Shown here in pieces: positions 35,531 through 50,050 of a stretch of 64,000 bases of DNA (position 1 is the stretch's first letter; each line of letters opens with the position of its first letter). The notes beneath the pieces were generated by a model. That model saw only the letters and a program-made list of their open reading frames with translations, ran no database searches and was not told where the DNA came from. Source of the DNA: Penium margaritaceum. Its lineage: Eukaryota; Streptophyta; Zygnematophyceae; Desmidiales; Peniaceae. The DNA is taken from the NCBI GenBank assembly GCA_023375785.1, contig SZWC01000082.1, forward strand, positions 329,243 to 393,242, written 5' to 3'. The position numbers were made by a program, and so were the translations under genes.

Positions 35531-38500
35531 CGCATCCACTCGCAACCGTTCGCAACTACTCGCAACCACTCGCAACCTCTCGCAACCACTTGCAAACACT
35601 CACAACCACTAGCAGCTACTTGTAACCAATTGTAACCACTCATAACCACTTGTAACAACTTGCAACCACTCGTGACCACTCACAACCACTCGCAACGACC
35701 TACAACCACTCCCAACCACTGGCAACCACTCGCAACTACTAACAACCAATTGCAACCAATCGCAACCACCCGCAACCTCTCGATGTCACTGGCAATCACT
35801 TGCAACCACTCGCAAACACTTGCAACCACTCACAACCACTTGCAACCACTCACAACAACTCGCAACCACTCGCAACCAATCGTATCCACTCACAACTACT
35901 CGCAACCACACGCAACCACTCGCAACCACTCGCAACCACTCGCAACCACCCGCAACCGCTTGCAACCACTCGCAACCACTCGCAACCACTTGCAAGCATT
36001 CGCAATCACTTGCAACCACTCACAACCACTCGCAACCACTCGCATCCACGCGCAAGCACTCGCAACCACTTGCAACCACATGCAACCACTCGCAGCCACT
36101 CGCAAACACTCACAACCACTCGCAACCACTCGCAACCACTCGCAACCACTCGCAACCACTCACAAGCAATTGTAACTACTCGCAACCACTCAGAACAACT
36201 CGCAACCACTTGCAACCACTCGCAACAACTCACAACCACTCGCAACCACTCACAACCACTCGCAACCACTCGCAACCACTCACAACCACTCACAACCACT
36301 GGCAACCACTCGCACTTGCAACCACTTGGAACCACTCGCAGCCACGTGCAACCACTTGCAGGCACTTGCAATCACTTGCACCACTCGCAACCAATCGCCT
36401 CCACTTGCCACCACTTGCAAGCACTAGCAACCACTGGCAACCACTCGTAACCACTCCCAAACACTCGCAACCACTCACAATTACTTGCAACCACTCACAA
36501 CCACTTGCAGCCACTCACAACCACGTCCAACCACTCCTAACCGCTTGCAAGCACTCGCAAACACTTGCAACCACTCACAACAACTTGCAACCACTCGCAA
36601 CCACGCACAACCACTCACAACCACTGGAAACCACTTGCACTTGCAACCACTCGTAGCCACTTGCAACCAATCGCAACCACTAGCAATCACTTATACCACT
36701 CGCAACCAATCACCACCACTTGCAACCACTTGCAAGCACTTGCAACCACTCGCAACCACGCGCAACCACTCCCAACCACTCACAGCCACTCACAGTCACT
36801 TGCAACCACTCACAACTACTTGCAAACACTCACAACCACTTGCAACAACTCGTAACCACTTGCAATCACTCACAACCACTCGCAACCACTCGCAAGAACT
36901 CGCAACTACTCAAAACCACTCACAACGACTTGCAAGCACTCGCAACCACTCACAACCACTGACAACCACTTTCAGCCACTCGCAACCACTCGAACCAATT
37001 GTAACCACTCGCAACCACTCACAACCACATGCAACCACTCACAACCACTTACAACCACTCGAAACCACTCGCAACCACTCGCAACTACTTGCAATCACGT
37101 GCAACCACTCGAAAGCACTTGAAAGCACTTGCAACCACGCCTAACCACTCACAAACACTTGCAACCACTCGCAATCACTCACATCCACTCGCAACTACTT
37201 GCAACCACTCTCAACCACTCACAACCACCTGCAACCACTCGCAACCACTTGCAACAACTCGCAACCACTCACAACCTCTTGCAACCACTCGCAACCTCTC
37301 GCAACCACTCGCAACCACTCGCAACCATTTGCAAGCACTCACAACCACTCGCAACCACTTGTAACCACTTGCAAGCACTCTAAACCACTCGCAACCACTC
37401 GCAACTACTCGCAACCACTCGCAACCACTCACAACCACTCACAACCACTCGCAACCACTTTCAACCACTCGTAACCACTCGCAACCAGTTGCAACAACTT
37501 GCAACCACTCACAGCCACTCGCAACCACTGGCAACCACTCGCAACCACAGGTTACCACTCGCAACCACTCGCAACCACGCACAACCACTCGTAACAACTT
37601 GCAACCACTCGCAACCACTTCCAACCACTCGCAACCACTCGCAACTACTCACAACCACTCACAACCTCTCGCAACCACTTGCAAGCACTCACAACAATTC
37701 GCAACCACTTGTAACAAATCACAACCACTTGTAACCACCTGTAACAACTCACAACCACTCGCAACCACTCCCACCCACGCGCAACCACCTGCAACCATTC
37801 GCAAACACTGGCAACCACTTGCAACTACTCGCAACTACTCGCAACCACTCGCAACCACTCGTAACCACTCGCAACCGCGTGCAATCACTTGCAACCACTT
37901 TCAACCACTCACAACCACTCGCAACCACTCGCAACCACTCGCAACCACTCGCAACCACTCTCAACCACTTGTAACCACTCGCAATCATTTGCAACCACTC
38001 GCAACCGCTTGCAACCACTCGCAACCACTCACAACAACTCGAAACCGCATGCAACCACTCGCAACCATGTGCAACCACTCGCAACCACTTGCAACAACTC
38101 GCAACCACTTGGAACCACTCACATCCACTAACAACCACTTGCAACCACTTGCAACCACTTGCAACCACTCGCAACCACTTGTAACCACTCACAACCACTC
38201 CCATCCACTTGCAACAACTGGCCACCACTCTCAACCACTCGCAACCACTCGCAAGCACTTGCAACCACTTGCAACCCCTCGCAACCACTCACAACCACTC
38301 ATAACCACACACAACCACTTGCAAGCACTCACACCCACTCGCAACCACTCACAACCACTCACAACCACTTGTAACCAGTCGCAACGACTCTCAACAAATC
38401 GCAACCACTTGTAACCACTTACAACCACTTGCAACCACTTGCAACCACTCGCAACCACTTGCAACCACTTACAACAACTCGCAACCACTTGCAACCACTC

Positions 38501-39290
38501 GGAGCCACTTACAACCACTCACAACCAGACACCACCACTCACAACCACTCGCAAGCTCTCGCAACCACTCATTACCATTGGCAACGACTCACAACCACCT
38601 ACAATCACTCACAACCACTTGCAACCACTCACAACCACTCGCAACCACTCGCAGCCACTCGCAACCACCGCAACCACTTGCATCCACTCCCAACTACTCG
38701 CAACCACTCGCAACCACTAGCAACGACTCGCAACCACTCGCAACCACTTGCAACCGCTGCCAGCAACTCGCAACCACTCGCAACCACTCACAACCATTGG
38801 TAACCACTCGTAACCACTTGCAATCACTCGCAATCACTCGCAACCACTCAAAACCACTCAAAACCACTCATAACCCCTCGCAAACACTTGCAACCACTCA
38901 CAACCACTCGCAACCATTCGCAACCACTCGCAACAACTCGGAAACAATCGCACCCTCTCGCAGCCACTCGTAACCACTCGCAACCACTCGCAACCACTGG
39001 CAACCATTTGCAACCGCTTGCAACCACTTGAAACCGCTCGCTACAACTTGCAACCACTTGCAACAACTCGCAACCACTCATAACCACTTGCAACTACTCA
39101 TAACGAATCGCAACCACTCACAACCACTTGCAACCACTTGCAACCACTTGCAACCACTCGCAACCACTCCAAGCACTAGCAATCACTCGCAACCACTCGC
39201 AACCACTCGTAATAACTCGTAACCACTCGCAACCCCTCACAACCACTCGCAACCACTTGCGACCACTTGCAACCACTGGCAACTACTCGT

Positions 39291-39379
39291 AACCACTCGC
39301 AGCCACTCGGAACCACTCACAATCACATGCAACCACTCGCAGCCACTCGGAACCACTCACAATCACATGCAACCACTCA
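39291..39379. repeat. 40-bp HOR, 2 copies
   Basis: AGCCACTCGG at 39301 and 39341, each followed by AACCACTCAC and AATCACATGC. A single copy occurs near 43.40 kb in the segmental partner. Confidence 0.9.
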
Positions 39380-41877
39380 TAACACCTCCCAACCACCCAC
39401 AAAAACTCGCAACCACTGCCAACCACTCGTAACCACTAGCAACCACTCGCAACCACTCGCAACCAATCGGAACCACACGCAACCACCTGCTACCACTCGC
39501 AACCACTCGCAACCACTTGCAACCACTCGCAACCACTCCCCACGACTCCCAACCACTCACGACTACTCGCAACTACTTGCAACCTCTCACAACCACTTGC
39601 AACCACTCACAACCACATGCAGCCACTCGCAACCACTCACAACCACTCGCACCCACTTACAACCACTCACAACCACTCGCAACCACTCAAAACCACTCGC
39701 AACCACTCGCAACCACTCGCAACCACTCGCAACCACTCGCAATCATTTCCAACCACTAACAACCACTCGCAATCACTTGCAACCACTCGCAACCACTCGC
39801 AACAACTCGCAACCACTTGCAACCACTCCCAACCATGCGCAACCACTCGCAACCGCTCGCAATAAATCGCAACCACTTGCAACCACTCACACCCACTGAC
39901 ACCCACTCGCAACCCCTCACAACCACTTGCAACCACTCGCAACCACTCGTAACCAGTCCGGACCACTCATAACCACTCGCAACCACTCCCAACCACTTGC
40001 AGCCACTTGCAACCACTCGCACACATCACAACCACTCTCAACCACTTGCAACCACTCGCAACCACGTGCAACCACTCGCAACCACTTGCAACCACTCGCA
40101 ACCACTAGCAACTACTCACAATCACTTGCAACCACTCACAACCACTTCCAACCACTCGCAACTACTTGCAACCACTCGCAACAACTCGCAACCACTCTCA
40201 ACCACTCGCAACCACTTGCAACCACTCGCAACCACTCACACCCACTCACAATCACTTGCAAGCACTCGGAACGACTCGCAACCACTCACAACCACTCAAA
40301 ACGATTTGCAACCACTCGCAACCACTCAAACCAGTCGTAACCACTTGCAACCACCCACAATCACTTAAGACCACTCACAACCACTTAAAATCACTCACAA
40401 CCACTCGCAACCACTCGCAACAACTTGCAATCACTTGCAACCACTTGCAAGCACTTGCAAGCACTTGCAGCCACTCGTAGCAACTCGCAAACACTTGCAA
40501 CCACTTGCAATCAATGGCATCCACTCCCAACCCCTCGCTACCACTCGCAGCCTCTCACAACCTCTCGCAACCATTCGCAACCACTTGCAACCACTCGCAA
40601 CCACTTGCAACCACTTGGAACCACTTGCAAGCACTCCCAACCACTTTCAGCCACTCGCAACCAATCACAACCACTTGCAACCACTCGCAACCACACGCAA
40701 CCACTCACAACCACTTGCAACCACTTGCAACAACCAGTAACCACTCGCAACCAGTTACAACAACTTGCAACCAATCACAACCACTTGCAACCACTGATAA
40801 CCAGTCGCAACTACAGGCAACCACTCGCAATCACTCGTAACCCCTCGCAACCACTCGCAACCACTCACAACAACTTGCAACCACTCGCAACCACTTGCAA
40901 CCACTCGCAACCACTCGCAAGCACTCGCAACCACTCGCAACCACACGCAACCACTCGCAACCTCTCGCACTTGCTCACAACAACTTGCAACCACTCGTAA
41001 CCACTCGCAACCAGTTGCAACTACTTGCAACCACTCACAACCACCTGCAACCACTGGCGACCACTCGCAACCACAGGCAACCACTCGCAACCACAGGCAA
41101 CCACATGCAACCACTCGCAACCACTCGCAGCCACTCCCAACCACTCACAAAAACTTGCAACCACTCGCAACTACTTGCAACCACTCGCAACCACTCGCAA
41201 GCTCTCGCAACCACTTGCAAACACTCACAACCACTTGCAACCACTTGTAACCACTTGCAACCACTCGTAACCACTTGTAACAACTCAGAACCACTCGCAA
41301 CCACTCGGGACCACTCACAACCACCTGCAACCACTCACAACAACTGGAAACCACTCGCAACTACTCGCAACTAATTGAAACCAATTGCAACCACTCACAA
41401 CCACTCGCAACCACTCGCAACCTCTCGCAGTCACTGGCAATCTCTTGCAACCACTCGCAAACACTCGCAACCACTCACAACCACTTGCAACCTCTTGCAA
41501 CAACTCGCAACCACTCAAAACCACTCGCAGCCACTCACAACCACTCCCAACCACTCGCAACCACTCGCAACCACTCGCAACCACTTGAAACCACTCCCAA
41601 CCACTATCAACTACTTGTAACCACTCGCAACCACTCGCAACCACTCGCAACCACTCACAACCACTCGCAACCACTGGCAACAACTCTCAACCACTTGTAG
41701 CCACTTGCAACTACATGCAACCACTCACAACCACTCGTAACAGCTTGCAACCACTCGCACCCACTCGTAACCACTCGCATCCACTCGCAACCACTCGCAA
41801 CCAATTGCAACCACATGCAACCACTCATAGCCACTCACAACCACTCGCAACCACTCAAAACCACTCGTAACATCCAT

Positions 41878-41893
41878 TGCGAGTGGATGCGTG
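41878..41893 (-). other. Micro-inversion in the decamer array
   Basis: For about 16 bp the satellite lies in reverse orientation: the plus strand reads TGCGAGTGGATGCGTGC, the reverse complement of an ordinary CGCATCCACTCGC-type stretch. It follows CATCCATT directly and forms an imperfect hairpin with it. It is the only inverted stretch I noticed in the 56-kb array. Confidence 0.8.
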
Positions 41894-44800
41894 CAATCAC
41901 TTTCAACCACTTGCAACCACTTGCAACCACTCGCAATCACTCGCAACCACTCCCAACAACTCGCAACCATGTGCAACCACTTACAACCACCTGGAAAAAC
42001 TCGCAACCACTTGGAACCACTCACAACCATTCACAACCACTCGCAACCACTTGCAACCACTTGAAACCACTCGGAACCACTCGTAACCACTCACAACCAT
42101 TCCAAACCAGTTGCAACCACTCACCACCACTCTCCACCACTCGCAACCACTCGCAACCACTTGCAACCACTTGCAACCCCTCGCAACCACTCACAACCAC
42201 TCACAACCACACACAACCACTTGCAAGCACTCGCACCCACTCGCAACCACTCACAACCACTCACAACTACTTGCAATCACTCGCAACCACTCACAACGAA
42301 TCATAATTACCCGCAACCTCTCACAACCACTTACAACCACTCACAACCACTCACAACCACTCGCAACCACTCACAACAAATCGCAACCACTTGTAACCAC
42401 TTACAACCACTTGCAACCACTTCCAACCACTCGCAACCACTTGGAACCACTTACAACCACTAGCAACCACTTGCAACCACTCGGAGCCACTTGCAACCAC
42501 TCAAAACGACTCAGCAACACTCACAACCACTTGCAAGCACTGGCAACCACTCGCAACCAGTCGGAACCACTGCAACCACTTGCATCCACTCCCAACGACT
42601 CGCAACCACTCGCAACCACTGGCAACGACTCCCAACCACTCGCAACCATTCGCAACCACTCGCAGCCACTCGCAACAACTTACAACCATTGGTAACCACT
42701 CGCAACCACTTGCAATCACTCGCAATCACTCGCAACCACTCGCAACCATTCAAAACCTGTCAGAACCCCTCGCAACCACTTGCAACCACTCACAACCACT
42801 CGCAACCATTCGCAACCACTCGCAACAACTTGTAACCATTCACCCCCAGTGGCAGCCACTCGTAGCTATTCCCAACCACTCGCAACCACTCGCAACCATT
42901 TGCAACCTCTCGCAACCACTTGAAACAACTCGCCACCACTCGCAACCACTTGCAACCACTCGCAACCACTCATAACCACTTGCAACCTGTCATCACGACT
43001 CGCAACCACTCTCAACCACTTTCAACCACTTGCAGCCACTCGCAACCACTCGCAACCACTCCAAGCACTAGCAACCACTCGCAACCACTCGCAGTCACTC
43101 GCAACCACTCACAACTACTCGCAACCACTCACAATAACTCGTAACCACTCGCAACCACTCGCAACCACTCGCAACCACTCGCAACCACTTGCAACTACTT
43201 GCAATCACTCACAGCCACTTGCAACCAATCAATACCACTTGCAACCACTCACAACCACTCACAACCACTCGCAACCACTCACATCCACTCGCAAGTACTC
43301 ACACCAACTCACAACCACTCGCAACCACTAGCAACCGCTCGCAACCACTCACCCACTTGCAACCACTTGCAACCACTGGCAACTACTCGCAACCACTCGC
43401 AGCCACTCGGAACCACTCACAATCACATGCAACCAGTCACAGCCCCTCATAACACCTCGCAACGACCCGCAAAACGTTGCAACCACTGCCAACCACTCGC
43501 AACCACTCGTAACAACTCGCAACCACTCCCAACAACTCGCAACTACTCGAAACACCTCACAACCACTCGAAACGACTCGCAACCACTCGCAATAACTCGC
43601 AACCACTCACAACCACTCAAAACCATTTGCAACCACTCGCAACCATTCGAACCAAACGTAACCACTTGCAACCACCCACAATCATTTGCAACCACTCACA
43701 ACCACTTACAACCACTCACAACCACTCCCAACCACTCGCAACAACTTGCACTCACTTGCAACCACTTGCAAGAACTTGCAAGCACTTGCAACGACTCGTA
43801 ACCACTCCCAAACACTTGCAACCACTCGCAATCAATCGCATCCACTCCCAACCACTCGCAACCACTCGCAACCACTCACAACCACTCGCAACAACTCGCA
43901 ACCACTTGCAACCACTCGCAACCACTCGCAACCACTTGCAAGCACTCGAAACCCCTTACAACCACTCGCAACCATTCGCAACCACTCGTAACCATTTGGA
44001 ACCACTTGCAAGCACTCTTAACCATTTGCAGCCACTCGCAACCAATTGCAACCACTCGCAACCACTCGCACCCACTCGCAACCACTCACAACCACTCGCA
44101 ACTACTTGCAACCACTCGTAACCACTCGCAACCAGTTGCAACAACTTGCAACCACTCACAACCACTTGCAACCACTGAAAACCACTCGCAACCACTCGCA
44201 ACCACTCACAACAACTTGCAACCACTCGCAACCACTTGCAAGCACTCGCAACCACTCGCAACAACTCGCAACCACTCGCAACCACACGCAACCACTCGCA
44301 ACCCATTGCAACCACTCACAACAGCTTGTAACGACTTGTAACCACTCGCAACCAGTTGCAACAACTTGCAACCACTCACAACCACTTGCAACCACTGGCA
44401 ACCACTCGCAACCATAGGCAACCACTCGCAACCACGGGCAACCACTCGCAACCACTCGCAACCACTCGCAATCATTCGCAACCACTCGCAACCACTCACA
44501 ACAACTTGCAACCACTCGCAACCACTTGCAACCACTCGGAACCACTTGTAACCTCTTGCAACCACTTGCAAACACTCACAACCACTTGCAATCACTTGTA
44601 ACCACTTGCAACCACTCCTAACCACTTGTAACAACTCGGAACCACTCGCAACCACTCACAACCACTCGCAACTACCTGTAACCATTCGCAACCACTGGCA
44701 ACCACTCGCAACTACTCGCAACCAATTGAAACTAATCGCAACCACTCACAACCACTCGCAACCACTCCCAACCTCTCGCAGTCACTGGCAATCACTTACA

Positions 44801-45454
44801 ACCTCTCGCAAATACTCACAACCACTCACAACCACTTGCAACCTCTCACAACCACTCGCAACCACTCGCAACCACTCTCAACAACTCGCAACCACTTGCA
44901 ACCACTCGCAACCACTCGCAACAACTCGTAACCACTCGCAACCACTCCTAACCACTTGCAACCACTCGCAACCACTCGCAACCACTATCAACCACTTGCA
45001 ACCACATGTAGCCACTTGCAACCACTTGCAACCACTCACAACCACTCGCAACAAATGCAACCATTTGCACCCACTCACAACCATTCGCAACCACTCGCAA
45101 CCACTCACAACCACTTGCAACAACATGCAACCAGTCGTAGCCACTCACAACCACTCGCAACCACTCACAACCACTCAAAACCACTTGCAACCACTCACAA
45201 CCACTCGCAACCACTCGCAACCACTCGCAACCACTCACAACCAATTGTGACGACTTGCAACCACTCACAACCACTCGCAACCACTTGCAACCATTTGCAA
45301 CAACTAATAACCACTCGCAACCAATCGCAACCACTCGTAACCATTCGCAACCACTCACAACAAGTCACAACCACTGGCAACCACTCGCACTTGGAACCAC
45401 TCGCAGCCACTTGCAACAACTCGCAACCACTTGCAATCACTTGCAACCACTCGT

Positions 45455-46055
45455 AACCACTCGCAACCACTTGCAACCACTCACAATTACTCACAACCAA
45501 TCGCAACCACTTGCAACCACTCACAACCGATTGCAACCATTCGCAACCGCTTGCCACCACTCGCAACCACTCGCAACCATACGCCACCACTTGCACCCAC
45601 TCACAACCACTCGCAACCACACAATCCCACTCCCAGCCTCTTACAACCACTTGCAACCACTCCCAACCACTTGAAACCACTTGCAACCACTCGCAACCAC
45701 TTGCAACCACTTGCAACCACTCGCAACAACTCGCAACCACTCCCAACCACTTGCAAGCAATCGCAACCACTCACAACCACTCACAACCACTCGCAGCCAC
45801 TCGCAACCACTCACAACCACTCGCAAGCACTCGCAAGCACTCGCAAGCACTCAGTACTACTCGCGACCACTTGCAACCACTCGCAACCACTCGCAACCAC
45901 TCGCAATCGCTCGCAACCACTTGAAAGCACTCGCAACCACTCGAAACTACTCGTAACCACTTACAACCACTTACAAGCACTCACAACCACTCGCAATCAC
46001 TCGCAACCACTCGCAACCACACCCAACCACACGCAACCACTCGCAACCACTCGCA
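45455..46055. repeat. Dispersed segmental duplicate, copy 1
   Basis: About 0.6 kb nearly identical to 62461-63050. Shared rare features include AACCGATT with TTCAACC/TGCAACC, CCATACGCCACC, AACCTCTTACAACC and ACACCCAACCACACGC. It is followed, after about 175 bp, by the 230-bp HOR. Confidence 0.85.
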
Positions 46056-46230
46056 ACCGCTCGCAACCACTTGCAAGCACTCGCAACCACTCGCATCCAC
46101 TCGCAACCACTCGCAATTACTCACAACCAATCGCAACCACTTGCAACCACTCACAACCACTTGCAACTACTCGCAACCACTCTCAACCACTCGCAACTAC
46201 TCGCAACCACTTACAACCACTTACAAGCAC

Positions 46231-47260
46231 TCACAACCACTCGCAATCACTCGCAACCACTTGCAACAACTAGCAACCACTCGTCACTACTCGCAACCAC
46301 TTGCAACCTGTCGCAACCACTCGCAACCACTCACAACCACGCTCAACCACTTGCAAGCACTCGTGACTACATGCGACCACTTGCAACCACTCGCAACCAC
46401 TCGCTACCACTCGCAACCACTCGCAACCACTCGTAACCACTTACAACCACTTGCAAGCACTCACAACCACTCGCAATCACTCGCAACCACTTGCAACAAC
46501 TAGCAACCACTCGTCACTACTCGCAACCACTTGCAACCTGTCGCAACCACTCGCAACCACTCACAACCACGCTCAACCACTTGCAAGCACTCGTGACTAC
46601 ATGCGACCACTTGCAACCACTCGCAACCACTCGCTACCACTCGCAACCACTCGCAACCACTCGTAACCACTTACAACCACTTGCAAGCACTCACAACCAC
46701 TCGCAATCACTCGCAACCACTTGCAACAACTAGCAACCACTCGTCACTACTCGCAACCACTTGCAACCTGTCGCAACCACTCGCAACCACTCACAACCAC
46801 GCTCAACCACTTGCAAGCACTCGTGACTACATGCGACCACTTGCAACCACTCGCAACCACTCGCTACCACTCGCAACCACTCGCAACCACTCGTAACCAC
46901 TTACAACCACTTGCAAGCACTCACAACCACTCGCAATCACTCGCAACCACTTGCAACAACTAGCAACCACTCGTCACTACTCGCAACCACTTGCAACCTG
47001 TCGCAACCACTCGCAACCACTCACAACCACGCTCAACCACTTGCAAGCACTCGTGACTACATGCGACCACTTGCAACCACTCGCAACCACTCGCTACCAC
47101 TCGCAACCACTCGCAACCACTCGTAACCACTTACAACCACTTGCAAGCACTCACAACCACTCGCAATCACTCGCAACCACTTGCAACAACTAGCAACCAC
47201 TCGTCACTACTCGCAACCACTTGCAACCTGTCGCAACCACTCGCAACCACTCACAACCAC
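46231..47260. repeat. 230-bp HOR, about 4.5 copies
   Basis: TCGTCACTAC recurs at 46281, 46511, 46741, 46971 and 47201, exactly 230 bp (23 decamers) apart. Other rare units (TTGCAACCTG, GCTCAACCAC, ATGCGACCAC, TCGCTACCAC) recur in the same order. I see no difference between copies, so the array is recent or actively homogenised. It ends at 47261, where TTACAACCAC replaces GCTCAACCAC. Confidence 0.96.
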
Positions 47261-48700
47261 TTACAACCACTTGCAACCACTCGCAACCACTCACAACCAC
47301 CCGCAACCACTCGCAACCACTCGCAACCACTTGCAAACACTCGCAACCACTCGCAACAACTCGCAACCACTCGCAACCACTCCCAACCACTCACAATCAC
47401 TTGCAACCACTCGCAACCACTCGCAACCACTCGCAACCACCCCCGGCAACTCGCAACCACTCCCAACCGTTCCAAACCATTTGCAACAACTCGCAACAGC
47501 ACACAAGCACTCGCAACCACTCGAAACTACTCGCAACCACTTGTTACCACTCGTAACCACTCGCAACCACTCGCAACCACTCCCGACAACTTGCAACAAC
47601 TCGCGACTAATTGCAACAACTTGCAACCTCTTGCAACCACTCCTAACCACTCCAAACCACTCCAAACCTTTGCAGCCACTCGCAACCACTCACAACCACT
47701 CAACACCACTTGCAGCCACTCACAACCACTCCCAACCACTCACAACCACTCGCAACCACTCGCAATGACTCCCAACCACTCGCAACCACTCGCAACTACT
47801 CCCAATCACCCGCAACCACCTGTAACCACTCGTAAGCACTTGCAACAACTCGCAACCACTCGCAACAACTCGCAACCACTTGCAACCATTGGCAACCATG
47901 CGCAACCACTCGCAACCACTTGCAACAACTCGAAACCACTTGCAACAACTCACAACCACTCATAACCACTCGCAACCACTCACAACCACTTGCAACTACT
48001 CGCAAGCACTCGTGACCACTCGCAACCACTCGCAACCACTCGCAACCACTCGCAACCACTCGCAACCACTTGCAACCACTCGCAACCAATCGCAACCACT
48101 CCCAACCACTTGTAACCACTCGCAAGCACTCGTAACCACTTAAAACCACTCGCAACCACTCGCAACCACTTGCAAGGACTCGCAACCACTTGCAACCACT
48201 CGCAACCACTTGCAACCACTCGCAACCACTTGCAACCACTCATAACCACTTGCAACCACTCGCAACCACTTGAAACGACTAGCAACCACTCGCAACCACT
48301 CACAACTACTCGCAACCACTTGCAACCACTCGCAACCACCCACAACCACTCACAACCACTCCTAAGAACTTGCAACCACTCGCAACCTCTCACAACCACT
48401 CATAACCAATTGCAACCACTCGCAACCACTCGAACCAATTGTAACCAATTGCAACCACGCACAATCACTTGCAACCACTCACAATCATATGCGACCACTC
48501 GCAACCACTCGCAACAACTTGCAACCACTTGCAACCACTTACAACCACTTACAACCACTTGCAACCACTCACAACCACTTGCAACTACTCACAACCACTC
48601 TCAACCACTCGCAACTACTCGCAACCACTCGCAACCATTTGCAACCACTTGCAACGACTCGCAATCACTTACAACCACTCGCAACAACTTGCAACCACTC

Positions 48701-48910
48701 GCAACCACTTGCAACCACTTGCAAAGACTCACAACCACTCACAACCACTTGCAAAGACTCACAACCACTCGCAACCACTTGCAACCACTTGCAGCCACCA
48801 GCAACCACTTGCAACCACTTGCAAAGACTCACAACCACTCACAACCACTTGCAAAGACTCACAACCACTCGCAACCACTTGCAACCACTTGCAGCCACCA
48901 GCAACCACTT
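48701..48910. repeat. 100-bp HOR, 2 copies
   Basis: GCAAAGACTC at 48721, 48751, 48821 and 48851, and GCAGCCACCA at 48791 and 48891. Confidence 0.92.
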
Positions 48911-48940
48911 GCAACTTCTCACAACCATTGGAAACCACCT

Positions 48941-49210
48941 ACAACCACTTGCAATGACTCGCAATAACTCGCAACCACTCGCAACCACTCAAACCTACTC
49001 ACACCCACTCGCAACCACTTGCACCCACTCACAATCACTGGCAGCCATTCGCAACCACTCACAACCACTCGCAACCACCTACAACCACTTGCAATGACTC
49101 GCAATAACTCGCAACCACTCGCAACCACTCAAACCTACTCACACCCACTCGCAACCACTTGCACCCACTCACAATCACTGGCAGCCATTCGCAACCACTC
49201 ACAACCACTC
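48941..49210. repeat. 140-bp HOR, 2 copies
   Basis: GCAATGACTC at 48951 and 49091, and AAACCTACTC at 48991 and 49131, with identical units between. Confidence 0.92.
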
Positions 49211-49790
49211 GCAATCACTCACATCCACTCGCAATAACTCGCAACCACTCCCAACCACTCCCAACCATTCGCAACCACTCCCAACCACTTATAACAACTT
49301 GCAACCACCCGCAACCACTCGCAAACACAAAACACCACTCGCAACCACTTGCAACCACTCGCAACCACTCTTACAACCACTCGCAACCACGCGGATCTAC
49401 TAGCAATCACTTGCAACCGCTTGCGACCACTCGTAGCCGCTCGCAGCCACTTGTATCAACTCGTAACCACTCCCAACCACACACAACCACTTGAAACCAC
49501 TTGCAATCACTGGTAACCACTCGCAACCACTCGAAACCAATCGCAACCACTCCCAACCACATGCAACCACTCGCAACCACTCGCAACCACTCGTAACCAA
49601 TCCCAAACACTCGCAACCACTCCCAGCTACTCGCAAGCACTTGCTCCCATTCGCAACCACTTACAACCACTCGCAACCACTCACAACCACTCGGAAACAA
49701 CTCGTAACCACTTCCAACCACACCTTACCACTCGCAACCACCCAGAACCACTCACAACCACTCGAAACCACTGGCAACCACTGGCAACTA

Positions 49791-50050
49791 CTCGCAAGCA
49801 CTCGCAACCACTCGCAACCACTCGCAACCAATCCCAACCACTCGCAATCACTTTCAACCACTGGCAATCACTTGCAACCACTCGCAATCACTTGCAACCA
49901 CTTGCAACCACTCACAACCACTCGCAAGCACTCGCAACCACTCGCAACCACTCGCAACCAATCCCAACCACTCGCAATCACTTTCAACCACTGGCAATCA
50001 CTTGCAACCACTCGCAATCACTTGCAACCACTTGCAACCACTCACAACCA
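49791..50050. repeat. 130-bp HOR, 2 copies
   Basis: CTCGCAAGCA at 49791 and 49921, and ATCCCAACCA at 49831 and 49961. The two blocks are identical. Confidence 0.92.

Larger units (their letters stand above)
33940..45350. repeat. Multi-kb HOR with ordered phase-shift markers
   Basis: Three marker types recur in order. M1 is CGAACCAA-type, an 8-bp unit, near 33.95, 36.99, 40.33 and 43.65 kb. M2 is CTTGCAAGCACTTGCAAGC-type, about 0.1 kb after M1, near 34.06, 40.45 and 43.77 kb. M3 is CAGTCACTGGCAATC-type, about 1.0-1.1 kb after M1, near 34.94, 41.43 and 44.78 kb. M1 spacing is 3.0-3.3 kb. Copies are substantially diverged. Related copies appear near 48.4, 51.9, 56.5 and 59.3 kb. Confidence 0.7.
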
